Below are positions 11,487 through 24,063 of a DNA stretch of 64,000 nucleotides, one piece after another; position 1 is the stretch's first letter; each line of letters opens with the position of its first letter. A program made the position numbers and the translations under genes. Below the pieces are notes generated by a model that saw nothing but the letters and a program-made list of their open reading frames with translations, was not told the origin of the DNA and searched no databases. The DNA is from Adiantum capillus-veneris (taxonomy: Eukaryota; Streptophyta; Polypodiopsida; Polypodiales; Pteridaceae), in the NCBI GenBank assembly GCA_014529385.2, contig CM043956.1, positions 84,867,721-84,931,720 of the forward strand. Direction: 5' to 3'.

Positions 11487-13341
11487 CAAAACAAGACAAA
11501 GATGAAAACATCAAGGATATGGTCATATCGTATCATGGGTAATATGAAAGGGTTAATAGATGAGTTAATGTCGTTCAATCTTTGCCGACTAAACAAGCTA
11601 CAAATTGTTCTTTGGAATTGTAGTTTTGTGCTTATCATAATATATATGTTTTGTCTAGTGATTGGGATTAATTGTGTGTACAAATCCTCTTGGTTCATAG
11701 CAAGATAACTACACTTACGTCAAAAGAAAATTTATAGTCTATAAGAGGTAGTATGATGGGATCCAGTGAAAGAAGTATTTCATTGAGCCTTTCTGGGCCA
11801 AAGAGAAACACTATACGTTGTTGAAAGTGTATTTTACGGCTAATCCATACGTTAATTCTAATAGATCGCACAGAGTGGAAGCAATAGAAATTTTCATCAT
11901 GTGGATTATTGATTTATGATAGTATGTGAGAAATGTAGATATGAGAGAAGTGAAGAGATCAGAAGTTTCCCTCCCAAGCCCTATTCTTGTCCATAGGCAA
12001 TAAGGATACTGCGGGGGGAGATGTACCTGTATCAAGGAGAACCTAGAATTTGTAGAGAGACTGAATTTCTAAGAGTGAGAGAGATAGGTTTGGTTAAGGA
12101 GATGAGAGTAGATATATATATGTTAGATTAGAGATGAAAAAGAAAACAACAAGAAATCAACAAAATATCAATGTAGAACACATCTTACTTGTCAAATCCT
12201 TCGGCCCCATTTTTGATGGAGAGAGAAGAAGAGGGAAGAATCAACTTTGATTGATACACCAATTCCAAGACCTTATTCGATTAGAGTTGATCTTCCAAGC
12301 ATAGCTTACAAGAATGGCTAGTCTTCCTCTAGGAGAACTGTAGGCTTAATCTTATGTTAATGGCTAAGTATAATTAGGTATCACTACTCACTTCCTCATG
12401 AATTCTCTCATCAATGGCTTGAATGAATTTCAAGGAAGAAGAGGTCCCCTTTTATAGGTGAAGGGAACCCCCAAGGGCTTACAGAAGAAGAGAAGAGCCA
12501 GTGTGAACAGAAAATGAAAAAGTTGAAAATGAGTTGTCCTTGCATGATGTGGGCAGACTGGGGTCAAGTATTTTGATCATATCTCCTCAACCGTGGCTCC
12601 AAATAAAAAGTTAAAAATATGGGCAAAAAATTCAGCTCATTAGCTATGACTCCCAGTTTATATACTCTTTCCAATTCGGATTGTAACCTTGTGTAAAAAA
12701 TTCATTAAAATAGGGTACAGTTTTCGCAGCAAAAGTCTTCTTGTGGTCCCCTTAGCCTAGAGTTTTATTTGATTCCAATGGACACCTCATGCCATATGAA
12801 AGAGTGACATTGCTTCTTGAAAAAGTTTTGTACTCATGCTTGCAATAATGCATTAAAATAGGGGTATCTTTGAAATCATGGAAGCTAGTGTCCGACTAGC
12901 ATTTGATTCCTTCCTAGTAGCTATTTAAAAGAATTATAAGAAAAATATCAAAAAATTATTTAAAAAATATATATTGAAATGTACCCTAGATATAGGATCT
13001 AGCTAGGGTGTAAGATGATAATGACATAGTAGAAATAAAGAATCAATGCTTTTTGCCCCAAGTTAAAGAGGCGGAGCTATTGACGCTTTTTCCATAGTAC
13101 TTTTTAACGGTAAAGTAAAAATATGTTATCCTTGAGATAAATAATAGGATAAGATAAAAAGATTATTATTATACTTAAATATGAATATGTTACCCTTGAG
13201 ATAAATAATAGGATAAGATAGAAAGCTTATTATTATACTTAAATATGAATACATACATTATAGGAAATATAATTATGTATCTAAAAAGTGGCAAGATAGA
13301 TCTCGTAGCATGCGTTTCCACTATGTACGTGTCACAACACG
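11487..13341 (-). mobile_element. Truncated LTR of the large LTR element family
   Basis: The sequence is collinear with the LTRs at 25473-27466 and 29857-52993. It lacks about the first 205 bases and ends at the same place (gtgtcacaacacgaca). It is the most diverged of the three copies. A TATA box on the minus strand (complement of ccttttatagg, near 12449) is kept. No internal region or partner LTR is attached, so it is a truncated solo LTR. Confidence 0.85.
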
Positions 13342-13344
13342 ACA

Positions 13345-13835
13345 CCCCTTAGGTTAGACCGCTCTAAATTGGATTAGGGTAGTGCTTGGCCATTTCAATC
13401 TGTATAGGGCTAACCTCTTAGGGTTAGTGGCTTTTGGTTTGGTTTGGTTGCTAATAGATGGCCGTGTTTGGAATGCTAGGGGAGGCCGCATAAAGCCACT
13501 TAAGTTTGGCCGCTCCAAATTGGGTTAGGGTAGTGTTTGGCCATTTCAATATTCTTAGGGCTAGCTGCTTAGGGTTAGCAGCTTAGGGTTTGAGAACTAA
13601 TATATGGTCATATTCAAAGAGTTAGGGTAGGCTGTGTAAATCCACTTAGGTTAGGGTAACGTTTAGCCATTTAGTCTTCTTAGGGCTAGCTGCTTAGGGT
13701 TAGCAGCTTAGGGTTTGTGGCATAGGGTTAGTGGCTGCATAATGTCACTTATGTTTCAATCCGTTTAGGGTTAGCTAGCATGACGTTTGCTTTAGCCAAT
13801 CGGAGTTGGCCTTGTAAAGGCGCTTAGGGCTGACT
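13345..13835. repeat. Telomere-like tandem repeat, period about 160 bases
   Basis: Three to four diverged units share 'gccatttcaat', 'ttagggctagctgcttaggg' and 'ttagcagcttagggtt'. Each unit is rich in TTAGGGTT phrases but is not a true (TTTAGGG)n array. It starts directly behind the LTR end. Confidence 0.7.
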
Positions 13836-14640
13836 TTGCTTCCCATTTCCACGAACATCGCAATAATTTCTTTGCTTGAAGGTACCAAGATTCGAAGTAA
13901 AAGCGGATAAGAAACAAAATCCATAAAATTTCATTGACATGAGCATCATAGTTAAACCTTCTTTAATTACTAGAGATATTTGTCATGTGGCCTTCACAAA
14001 ATTGGATGACAATGGATCAAAAGTTTTAGAGAATAATGTGGAGATTGAGCATGTCTAGAGAATGTGAGGTAGTTCAATTACATTGTTATCTACCTTTGGT
14101 TTGACTCTAAAAACAATCAAGCCATGTGCACTCACTATTACTTGTTAATTCGTTTTGCAATATTTAGATTAATTATGGGTGGTAGGATGAAATTTCCTTT
14201 TACGCTATGTAAGCATCAAAACTTTTAAAAATCAAAGATCTATGATCATTATATAGGCAACAACATCCTTTTTTTAAATAGAGCAGCTACAAGATCTATG
14301 TTATTAATCTCATGGTCAAGAGAGAATAAGTCATATCTTGGATATGGATATCGCTCCAATCTCAACATGCACTCAATAGCAGAGGTGGATATCAAATGAA
14401 ACAGTACCGGTGGAGTCTACCCCATCAACCATCGATGTTACTTTTTGAGAAGTTGAGATGGAACAGATGTTGGATGTATTCTTCGACATGGACCCCATCA
14501 TTGAAACCCTAGGTGGAGAAAAGCTCCAGCAGCCAAGGCAACACTACCTCTCAAACTCAATCATCCCATTCACAAGAATGACAAAGAGGAAGGAGATATG
14601 ATGAAAAGGCTTTGAGAAAGGCAAAGGAGAAACAAGTAAA
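13836..14640. other. No gene identified
   Basis: Stops occur in all frames. It may contain the decayed N-terminal half of the TNP2 relic that becomes recognisable from about 14641, but I could not align it. Confidence 0.35.
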
Positions 14641-16340
14641 AAAATTCATATCTACATTCAAAACTCCAACTGGGAGCATGTGATGCTTGAAAATATCTTT
14701 TACTTGAGATGACAAATTAAGTGGTCTTAAGTCTCATCATTGGCACAAATTTTTACATTCTATCTTATCTATTTCCACCAAAGATTTCCTGACAAATGAC
14801 ATAAGAAACACAATTAACAAGATTAGTGAGTTAATGCGTTGGATCTCAATAGATCAGGAAAGACAATATAGATCAAACTCGCTTAAATGCTATAGAGGCA
14901 ATGTCTATGGTGGAGAAGTATTTTCCAATCAACATTCTTACTATCCAAATGCATTTACTTGTGCATATGGTTGATGAAGTTGCAGTAGCTGGAATGGTTC
15001 GTTAAAGGTGGATGCTCTTCTTGCAGAGATTCATGAAGATTTTAAAAGGGTTCGTTTGTCAAAGATCTCTTCCTAAGGGTAGTATAGCTGAGGGATAGCT
15101 TGTGCAAGAGTCGCTTGTTTTTATCAGTGAGTTCTTGGGTTCAATTGACCCAGGGATGCCCCAATTGTGGACTTCTGAGACAAATGCCAAGGTAACTGGG
15201 GAGGAGCCACAGAAACAGGGCATCATGAGGAACATGGATGTCCAAATTTGTGAAAAGGCTATGAGATTTTGTCTTCTCAAAATTCATGCAAAAGTGGATT
15301 GAGAAATATGAAGTGGAAAAGAAATAACGTTTGGCTAATCGGATGCAATTGAAGCGCCATCATAGCATTAAAAATCTTCCCTTTCCGGATCCTCTTCAAA
15401 AATTGCCAGACTTTCCTACTAGATGTTGTCTCGATGCAACAATCTCTGAGGCAAAGCAAAATGAAGTATTGACCACTGAAGAAAAAGAGGAAATGTCGAG
15501 GGGATGTGATTGGCATGTATGTATTGTACCTAATTTGGTTCTCATCCACATGAAAAAATATGCAATGTGAGTTTAAAATTGTTTTATGTGCCACTACTAT
15601 CACAAATATGGAGCTTTGTGGTCACATGGATGACACTTCAGTGTGCAATGGTTAGAGAATGAAGGGTCACCTTTGACAATGGTGTTAGGGAATCCAACTT
15701 GAATACTTTGGATGTATCCAAGACATCTTGAAAATTATCTTCAAAAAGTTTGATATTTTTTCTTTTGATGTGAAGTGGTTCAAGGTTATTACTAGTGGTC
15801 CCAATGCACTACGCATTAAGATAGGAGTGGACGGATTTAAGTCAACTCTAAGCGAGTGTGGACAGATGATTAGGATACATTGTACTTTCATAGCATTGTG
15901 AATAGGCTGTGTTCCTCTTTAAGAAGACACATATCTTTTCATTTAAGTGGTGGTAGTGATTGTTGTGGTAGTGGTGCTACCAATGCATCCACACCTCCAA
16001 GAGAGCGTCCACCTCTCTCTTTAGGCGATATTACACCATAGAGAGCACCATCTACACCTAGGGGATCGCATGAGTTTGATCCTAGAAAGGTGTACAAGAC
16101 TAGGGTTGGGGCACTAGTTATGGATAGGGCCAAAAAGGCCATGTGTGAGAGGGTTTGCTATCTTTGTATAGTGCATTTTGGGCACTTTGTGATGGAGCAT
16201 CAAAATGCTCAGGATGCGGTGAGAAAGAATACATTATTGATGCCATTCATAGAGAGTACATGTCAGTAGAGGGATATGATCCAGTCTTCAATGATTGGAT
16301 CTTGGGCATGGCCATTGCGACGATGCTACATCATTGATCT
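14641..16340 (+). pseudogene. Relic of an older CACTA transposon (TNP2 C-terminal half and second gene)
   Basis: Translated pieces follow the order of the younger CACTA copies. First FKTPTGSM and KLSGLKSHHWHK, then IRNTINKISELMRWIS, VEKYFPINILTIQMHLLVHM and the DUF4218-like RWMLFLQRFMKILKGFV. A DUF4216-like piece (FSFDVKWFKVI) lies at about 15745-15800. From about 15945 DCCGSGATNASTPP matches the Ser/Pro part of the second gene. Many stops and frameshifts interrupt it, and no ends or target duplication are visible. It is far more diverged than elements A, B and C. Its spacing is compressed, as if introns and segments had been lost. Confidence 0.75.
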
Positions 16341-17180
16341 GAAGCACAAGACAAAAGAGTGGATATTGGTCTCACACTAAAAATCTTTCTGCATTCCTCA
16401 CTTTTTCTTTTGTATTCAGGAGTATTTGGACAATTTTTGGCATATTTAAACATGCCTCACTAGAGAACAAATTTTTGAACCCAATTATTTCTTAGTTTGT
16501 AAATGGCGCCTCCATTGAAGATCCTATGACTTCCTTTCCAAAGTTTTTTTTGAAACCTTTTCAACTTTTTGCCTTGAAGTGCCAACTTGAGTACTCATTC
16601 ATCTTGTTTTGTTATGTGGATAAAGTCCTCTAATTATCAAGGTAAGCTAGCCAACAATTCAAGTGCAAAGTAATTGGGGACCATTGAAAATGTAAAAGTA
16701 TCTCTATGTAACATAGATGTGCAGGGGTGGATATGTATGTCATGCCAACTAAGGGGGAGGGATATCCCATTATCTTAGGGAGACCTTGCCTTAGTTTTGT
16801 GAATGCAGATAAAAAATGGAGAAGTGGTTGATTGATCCTCAAGAAGGGTCAGTCAATGGTGTATGATTGACAAGAAAGAAAGCATCTAGATATCAACTAC
16901 AAAACTACTGTAGATGAAGAGAGTGAGGAGAGTCCTTGCTCAAGTGATGACAAAGCATAAACTAGTGAAGAGGAACCTTCTTTCAAGGTAATGGGAATTG
17001 TATCTAACACTAACACCCACGATGTTCCCATAGAAGAAAAACCAAAAGACAATCACACACAAGGGGATGAACAAGATTACTAGCTTGAAGAAGGTTTGAG
17101 AAGATGCTTGTAGAAGATATCACTTTTGAGGAGAAGAGGTTGTACATCTATATTCTATAGAAATATCTAATTTTTTTTAT
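16341..17180. other. Unassigned, probably upstream part of the Ty3 relic
   Basis: Stops occur in all frames. The last 200 bases lead without a break into the reverse-transcriptase relic, so this may be decayed gag or protease, but no zinc knuckle or protease motif was seen. Confidence 0.35.
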
Positions 17181-19620
17181 CATTGACTACTCACAAATTA
17201 AAGGTGCGAATGTAATAGAGCATCAGATTGAACTGAAGTCCGAACTGAAGTCAAGGACCAAAGCCGTGGCTCAAAAGTTAAGGTGGCTAGGATTTGTGCA
17301 ACAAAATGCTCGATTACAAGAAGTGAATTTACTTTTGAAGGCCGGTTTCATCTATCCAGTATCCAACCTCTAATGGGTATCACCAATTGTTGTCACACCC
17401 AACAAGAATGATAAGTGGAGGGTTTGTGTGGATTACAAACCCCTCAATGGCACAATAAAAAGTGAGCACTTCCCTCTCCCTTTCCAAGATGAAATTTTGA
17501 ATGAGGTGGTAGGTCATGAATGCTACACTGTGTGTGATGGGTATTCGAGATATTTTCAAATTAGAATAGGAGAAGAAGGCCAACTCAAATCCACTTTCAT
17601 CACATCTTGGGGATGTTTTGCATTTATAGTAATGCTGTTTGGGCTCACTAATGTTCCTAGAACTTTCATGAGATTCAGGATCTTTGTATTTCAGCCATTC
17701 TTTGAAAAATCCACTAGAGTTTTCATGGATGCCGTTTGTATTTATAATTGTAGATCACTTCATTGTGAAAATCTTGAAGAGGGGCCTAACAGACTTCATC
17801 AATCTAGGGGAGAGCTCAACCCAGAGAAGTGACATATTGGTGAATCTCAAGTGGTTTTTCTAGGCCATGTGGTTTCTTCACAAGGCATTCAAGTGGATCT
17901 ATAAGTAAGGCCCTTTTGGCATTATCTCCACCAAGAACATCCAAGGCATTGATGACCTTTAACCACAAAGTGAGATACCTGTCTTGCTTCATTCATCTTC
18001 TAGCTGAGGCCATTGCTTCTACATTTGAATGGAGGGAGGAACATGCAACATGTTTTGAGGAAGTCAAAGCCATGCTTAGCTCTCTTCCAACCATAATGAC
18101 TCCCAATCCAAAGGGCACCTACTATGTCACTCTAAGTGTAGGTTTGGAAGAAATCGGTGTTTTCTTGATGCAAAAGGACCCTAAAACATCATACATGAGA
18201 CCAATATACTTTAGAAGCAAAGTGATGACTCTTGCAGAAAAGGGATGCACTGACACAGAGAAAGTGGGATTTCAATCTTGTTTGTTGTAGGAAAGTTTTG
18301 ATCATATCTTCTACCTACACCATTTTGTTTCTCACCTTGGAGCACAATCTTCCATATGTAGTACAACACATGAGTCTCTCATCTAGAATAGAAAAGTGGG
18401 TCTTGTAGACATTCTCACCCACAAAGTGAGAGAGAGGAAAGGATCACAATTGCAAAGAGAGGCCGGACTCAAAACAATTCAAGGAAAAGGAGATTGATGA
18501 TGCCCATACTCTGTGATTTGACTGGGATTACCAATGCCAACACAACAAATTAGCAAGGGGAATCATCATTTTGAACCCACAAAAGGAGGTAATCGTCAGC
18601 AATGGTATCACCCTATCAAATTTTCATTCTAACAATGAGGCTGAGTATGTTGCTTTAACCCTTAGATCATAAGAATGCAAAGAATTAGGCATACAAAGCT
18701 TATTATAAAAGGTGATTCTCTGCTAGTGATCGAGAAAATCCAAGGAACTTGAAAGTGCAAAAATCGTACATTGTTTGAGTGTTTTAATTGTGTAAGATCC
18801 TGGATGAAAGGTTTTCAAGCTACATAGGTACAACATGTTGTGAGAACTCACAACAAGGAAGCATAATTTCTTGCAAGTAAAAATATTCAAATGGTAGTAG
18901 AAGGTGTGAAACTTTATGAACCCAAGTATCAAGGTCAAACGGAGCAAAAATACATTATTTTCTTCCTACAAGCAGGTGAGTTCCACAAACACTTAGATAA
19001 GATGCAAAGACATAGACTACTTAAGAAAGTCACACCTTACCAATTGATTGGGAAGACTTGTATCACAAAGGGAAAGGTTTGGTCTTAGGAGAGTACCAAG
19101 TGTGAAGGAGGTAGAGAAAATTCTTCTTTCATGTCATGATGACGTCTATAGTGGTCATTTTTCTCAAGATATTACAAGTAGGAAGATTTTGCAAGCATGA
19201 TTTATTTGGCCAAGCTTACATCGTGATGTCCAGCATTGGTGTAAGGCATGTAAGAAGTGTCAAATTGCCAAGGATAGACGACTAACATATGAGCCTTGAA
19301 TCCCAATAATGTCTTAATATGGCCCTTTTGAAAAATGAGGTGTGGATGCAATAGGCCCCCTACCATGCACTTCTATGGGCAAAGTCTTCATCATGATGGG
19401 TATTGACTACATGACTCAATGGGAAAAAAAATCAAGCTCAACCCAAATTATTGCTGAAGAGGTATCAAAATTCATTTTTTATCATATTTGTAGTAGATTT
19501 GGAACACCCTTGGAAATATTGTCAGATTGAGGGTCAAGTTTTAGGGCTACTCCTCTGAATGATCTCTTAAGGAGTTTAAAAGTGAAACACATTTTCACTC
19601 CATGCCATAGTATCCTCAAT
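17181..19620 (+). pseudogene. Ty3/gypsy pol relic (reverse transcriptase, RNase H, integrase)
   Basis: Order RT, RNase H, integrase, as in Ty3/gypsy. RT (about 17350-17880): KWRVCVDYKPLN, FPLPFQDEILNEVVG, YTVCDGYSRYFQIRI and FLGHVVSSQGIQVD. The catalytic YxDD box reads FMDA, so one Asp is lost. RNase H-like parts: EIGVFLMQKD and RPIYFRSK, then NEAEYVAL near 18640. Integrase (about 19090-19620): the HH-CC finger (CHDDVYSGHF, WCKACKKCQIAK), then VDAIGPLP with the first Asp, and GTPLEILSD followed at once by a stop. At least eight stops or frameshifts are present. No LTRs were found around it. Confidence 0.85.
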
Positions 19621-20427
19621 GTTATGTACTAGCTTCCCATTACATAACCAACACCTTCACCTGATGTGGCTGTTGGTCCCAATTGCTAATCAAGGGTATT
19701 CCTACTGACTAAGTGCACTTTGGCCACCAAGGTCATAAGGCTTCTAGAGCCCATTTTAATGCTAATCTGATCGACTACACCCTCAACAAGCTTGATATCT
19801 GAGTTGACAATTGTTTTTGAAAGAAATGGCTCAACCAACAAGCATCTATACACATGAAGGTGTTCACGCTAATTGGTAAAGGTGAAGGCTTGCTCCACCT
19901 TTGTACACACACATCTATCTATAGTATATGTAAAAGAGAGACATGCGTGAACTGACATGTGGTGATAAATCCCTCCTTTAGTGACCTGTAGAGTTATCGG
20001 TGCACTATTCCTCTCTCTCTCTCTCTCAAGCTTTACATTGATAAATCCATCCTCTGCTAGCTTTGAAGTGAGGGCCTTGGTGCTCTAGTGCACTGAGCAC
20101 ATAGAGCCTAGATGGATTCTCTGATGATATTGAACGGGAAGGAAAAGTGGCTATTTAAATATCCTTCCTTTCTCCTTCTTGCTCATTTGAATTTCACCCC
20201 ATCATTTGCTTGATTTGTGCTACTTCGTGTGTCCAAAACTGCATATGGCTCCACTTTAGTATTTCTTTTTTTAAAAGTCACTTCTGCCCTATACTACAAC
20301 CGCTCACTCCTGACCTGAACTTGAAGATGACTTGGTGAATCCAATTGGATGCTCTTTACCTCAAAATTTTTCTTCCACCTCTTTTAGCTGCATTGCATTT
20401 AGAGGGGAGGGAGGGGGGGGGGGAGGA
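19621..20427. other. No gene seen; short CT and G-rich tracts
   Basis: Unique-looking sequence with a (TC)n tract near 20012-20029 and a G/GA-rich tract from about 20401. No coding signal. Confidence 0.4.
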
Positions 20428-21330
20428 AGAGAGAGAGAGGGAGGGTGTATGCAAGTTTGAGCGTACCCACTTCCTATAGTCCCCACCCAAGCATGACATC
20501 TGGAAAGTATCTAACTTGTCGAGTGAAACTCCCTCCTAAAGAAACCGCATGCGACGGGTGCTGCATAGTTCTAGAACTCAATGAGTTACTGGAAAGAGAC
20601 TTCATGTATCTTGCGGAGCTACGTGGTCAATCCAAGATGGTGTGAAATCCATTCCACATACATGCCCACGTAGACAAGTCAAATAACTCATCGAGTTACG
20701 TGGAAAGGCCACCCTAATTGCCACATAGGGAGACCACGTAACTTTCCAAGTTACCTGATTGCCATCGTGGTTGCATGCTTAATGCGTTCATGAAAGACTT
20801 GTCACATATCCATGTAACTTGGTGAGTTATGTGATTTCCATCGTGTTTGCATGCTTAATGCGTCCATAAAAGAGGAAGAGAGAGAGAGGGAGGGTGTATG
20901 CAAGTTTGAGCGTACCCACTTCCTATAGTCCCCACCCAAGCATGACATCTGGAAAGTATCTAACTTGTCGAGTGAAACTCCCTCCTAAAGAAACCGCATG
21001 CGACGGGTGCTGCATAGTTCTAGAACTCAATGAGTTACTAGAAAGAGACTTCATGTATCTTGCGGAGCTACGTGGCCAATCCACGATGGTGTGAAATCCA
21101 TTCCACATACATGCCCACGTAGACAAGTCACGTAACTCATCGAGTTACGTGGAAAGGCCACCCTAATTGCCACATAGGGAGACCACGTAACTTTCCAAGT
21201 TACCTGATTTCCATCGTGGTTGCATGCTTAATGCGTTCATGAAAGACATGTCACATATCCATGTAACTTGGTGAGTTATGTGATTTCCATCGTGGTTGCA
21301 TGCTTAATGCGTCCATGAAAGGCATGTCAC
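20428..21330. repeat. 449-base tandem duplication
   Basis: The block starting gagagagagggagggtgtat occurs at about 20428 and again at about 20877. The two copies differ at only a few positions in the first 320 bases. An identical 66-codon frame (MYASLSVPTSYSPHP...) appears in both at 20445 and 20894. It is short and without recognisable domains, so I do not call a gene. Confidence 0.85.
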
Positions 21331-21418
21331 CTATCCATGTAACTCGGAGAGTTACATGGACACGTCACCCACCTCTCCCTACCACGTAACTCGACGAGTT
21401 ACGTGGTATGCCACATAA

Positions 21419-21502
21419 TGTTAGGAAATAAGACGTAACTAAATAGATAATTGAGTAGATTAGTTAATGGAGAGAGACAAATTTACATACACGAGATTAT
21501 AG

Positions 21503-21545
<43 letters not shown>

Positions 21546-22175
21546 CACGATATACGTGGTTCACCCAATGTGGGCTACATCCACGAGAAAGCAGCCACTC
21601 AATGGCTTTAGTACTTCAAAACAAGAAGTAGTTTACAAAGGGATTATACCCTTAATGGAGCTCCTGCCTTGCTTCACTCTCACCACCTCACACTCACCTT
21701 GTTGCATCAACTTCACACTATGAAATGTGTGTAGAAATGGCCTCCTTTTATAGGCCAAAAGGGTTGCCCTCTCTCATGAGAGGCAGCCATGTGTATCCGC
21801 CCTTGTGTAGATAAGTCCAAATCGGACCCTTCAATCCGCCCATGTGTGGCCGCCCTTGAGAAGACAAGCCCGCCTTTGAATTCGGCCACCGGCCACTGGC
21901 CATTGACTTCCGACCACCGGCCGCCGGTCATTGACTACCGACCGGTTGTTTTCCGACCACTTTCCGGCCATCGTCCGGCCATAATATTTCGACAAAAAGG
22001 AATATTCCGCCCCCCGAGGCCCCTAAAGTTTCCCCTGATGTTTGGCCGTGAGAATTTTGGTTTCCGGCGAGTGATATTCCTTCACGCACGATGGCTTCTC
22101 CTCATAATGGGGGCCTTACAAATGTGTGCTTTTACCACAAAAGATTACAAGGTAAATCAGGCTCCATACTTAACA
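21419..22175 (-). mobile_element. Solo LTR, copia-type
   Basis: A 757-base element that on the minus strand begins TGTTAAGTATG and ends TTATTTCCTAACA. It is flanked by a perfect 5-base duplication CATAA (21414-21418 and 22176-22180). On the minus strand it has a TATA box (CCTATAAAAGG) followed by GTGAACCACGTATATCGTGT and a CT tract, an arrangement common in plant Ty1/copia LTRs. No internal region is present, so the two LTRs have probably recombined. Assignment to copia is by general appearance only. Confidence 0.85.
21744..21754 (-). promoter_or_regulatory. TATA box of the solo LTR
   Basis: CCTATAAAAGG on the minus strand, in the expected middle part of the LTR. Confidence 0.6.
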
Positions 22176-22260
22176 CATAACGTGGGGAGTTACATGGCCA
22201 AGGACTCGACGGGGATGTGTCATGCCACATAACGTTCCGAGTTTGAGAAATCAAAATAAA

Positions 22261-24060
22261 AAAAATATAAGCACTTTTAATTATTTAGGGTAAAATTCAA
22301 TCTCAAAGCATCAAGTCTGAGTTTATTCCATCAAGGAACTCAAGGTCATCATTGTCGAAGTCTGTAGAGAGGCACCCGATAGAGCAAGCATTAGAGACGT
22401 TGGTGCAGCCAGAGTGTGTTGACCCTAGCAGAGGGAACATGTAGTGATATGTATGCTAACGGGTGCATGCCAGAGGGTTAGAGTAGATGGGAAGAGCGTG
22501 GGCAAGCAAGTGGAAGCAGAGATGTATGGATTATGTGGTTTTTTAGGCTAGAAGGGCTTCAAAGTTGTACATATGGGAAGACAGGTGAAGGATGTCCAAA
22601 AATCTGGGATTTTTCATGGTGATAAAGTGCTAAAGAAGCAAGTCCAGACAATTCATCAAACAGAGGTACAATGTGAAAGTTATGATTCTTTGAAGGTGGA
22701 GGTGTTTAAAGATCTGAGACAGATAGGGCAGGTGGTGCTAGGTAGTCCGAGCAAGTTACAATGGATATATTTCTAGTGCTTGAATTATAAATCCTATCCA
22801 TCTTTTTTGATCGGCAATTTGAGTCCTGGATGCCAAGTTATGGCCAATTTAAGTTTCATCGGGGGCAAGTTATGTGCCAATTCTGTCACCACAATCAGTG
22901 TGCCATCTGAGGTTTTTGAAGCCTCACCAAGACTTGTATGTGTTCCATGACACAAGTAAAGGCCATGGCAATTTACAGCTCGTCAATCGGACATTGGATT
23001 GAGAAGGCATTGAAGTTGCGAGTTGGAGTGGTACTATATGTTTTTTTCTAGGTTTTGGGCTCTCACTTTGAGTCTGTCGGGTGGTCAAAATTCATAGCAA
23101 GCCAGTGGAGTTCAAGCTACGGATGATAGTTTTTGATCAAGTGCCATGGCTTGAGCATAGGACCCTTATGCATCAGATGGCAACACCTAGAAGTTGGTGA
23201 AGGAAGAAGATTTTTGGTGACATTTTATAGGTTATTCTTTTGGTAGCTTTGGAGACCTTGGAAGGTGAGTGCTCCCATGGACACCACCTGGCTTGTGGAT
23301 GGTACCATATGCGGAAAGAGCGATGTGGAATGCAAAGGATGTATATTGGAGGTGAACTCCAATAGGGGTATCGAGTTGGGAGAGAGAGAGAAGCTCTCTA
23401 GCCATGGCGAGACTGGCGCGTGGGTGCTGTGCACTAGCGCCAAACGGTGCTGGTGGCTTCCTTTGTCCATGTCAGTGTAGTGGCGTCCGTTGGCGACTAT
23501 GGGCAACGTGCTTGTTGGGTAGTAATTGATGATGTGGCACGTTATTACACGGTCATTCTCACGCTAGCCTTCAATGGTCGCATCCTTTTTACTTGTCACG
23601 GCGCGTTGTCACAACATGATGACAACAAGGGGGGGACTCCACCTTCCTTGGAGTCCAAGTCAAGCCAAAAATATGGAGTCACACGTGGGTGCGAGCTAAA
23701 AAAAGAATTGTCAAACCAAAAATAGAAGGGAGAGCCTCAGACGCCCTAAAGGATGAGTTTTTTTTCAGATTGGCAGGGGGGTTCTTGGCAGCTTTCAAGG
23801 AGGGGAGCTCATCTGGAGTCTTTTGGCAAAGCTCAACAAGGAGCTCGTGTTTGGAAGGGAGAGAAGCTCTTGGTGAAGTCCGTGGAGAAACAGATTGGAG
23901 CCAATGAGGGTGTTGACAACAGTGTTTTTTTTCTTGCTGCTCTCAATGAGGAGAGCCACGTGGAGGTGAATCCGGAGGTTGCCAAAGTTTTTGTTGCTCT
24001 ACATGCTTGTGTCAATAGAGCTGATAGTAGCAAGATTTAAGGTTTTTGTAGATGATGTTT
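22261..24060. other. Unassigned, no gene supported
   Basis: GC content is higher than in the surroundings, and short + strand frames (for example 22573-22776, 23265-23480 and 23447-23725) are broken by stops. I recognise no domain, splice pattern or element end. It could be decayed transposon coding sequence. Confidence 0.4.
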
Positions 24061-24063
24061 TTG

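Larger units (their letters stand above)
20640..22260. repeat. Dispersed GTAACTCG/CGAGTTAC palindromes
   Basis: Many small inverted repeats of the type CACGTAACT-n-AGTTACGTG, some with drifted arms, recur at intervals of about 45-95 bases on both sides of the solo LTR. The best, at 21381-21407, has 13-base arms around a single A. A sub-repeat containing 'ccatcgtggttgcatgctta' occurs several times. The array was contiguous before the LTR inserted. Confidence 0.75.

Noticed and set aside
11502-12035. Short frames in the LTR copies at 11.5, 25.6 and 30 kb
   Set aside because: The same LTR sequence is non-coding in all three copies, and the frames are not conserved.
20445-21094. Duplicated 66-codon frame as a small gene pair
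   Set aside because: It is identical because the DNA is a tandem duplication; no domain, no splice or promoter signal.
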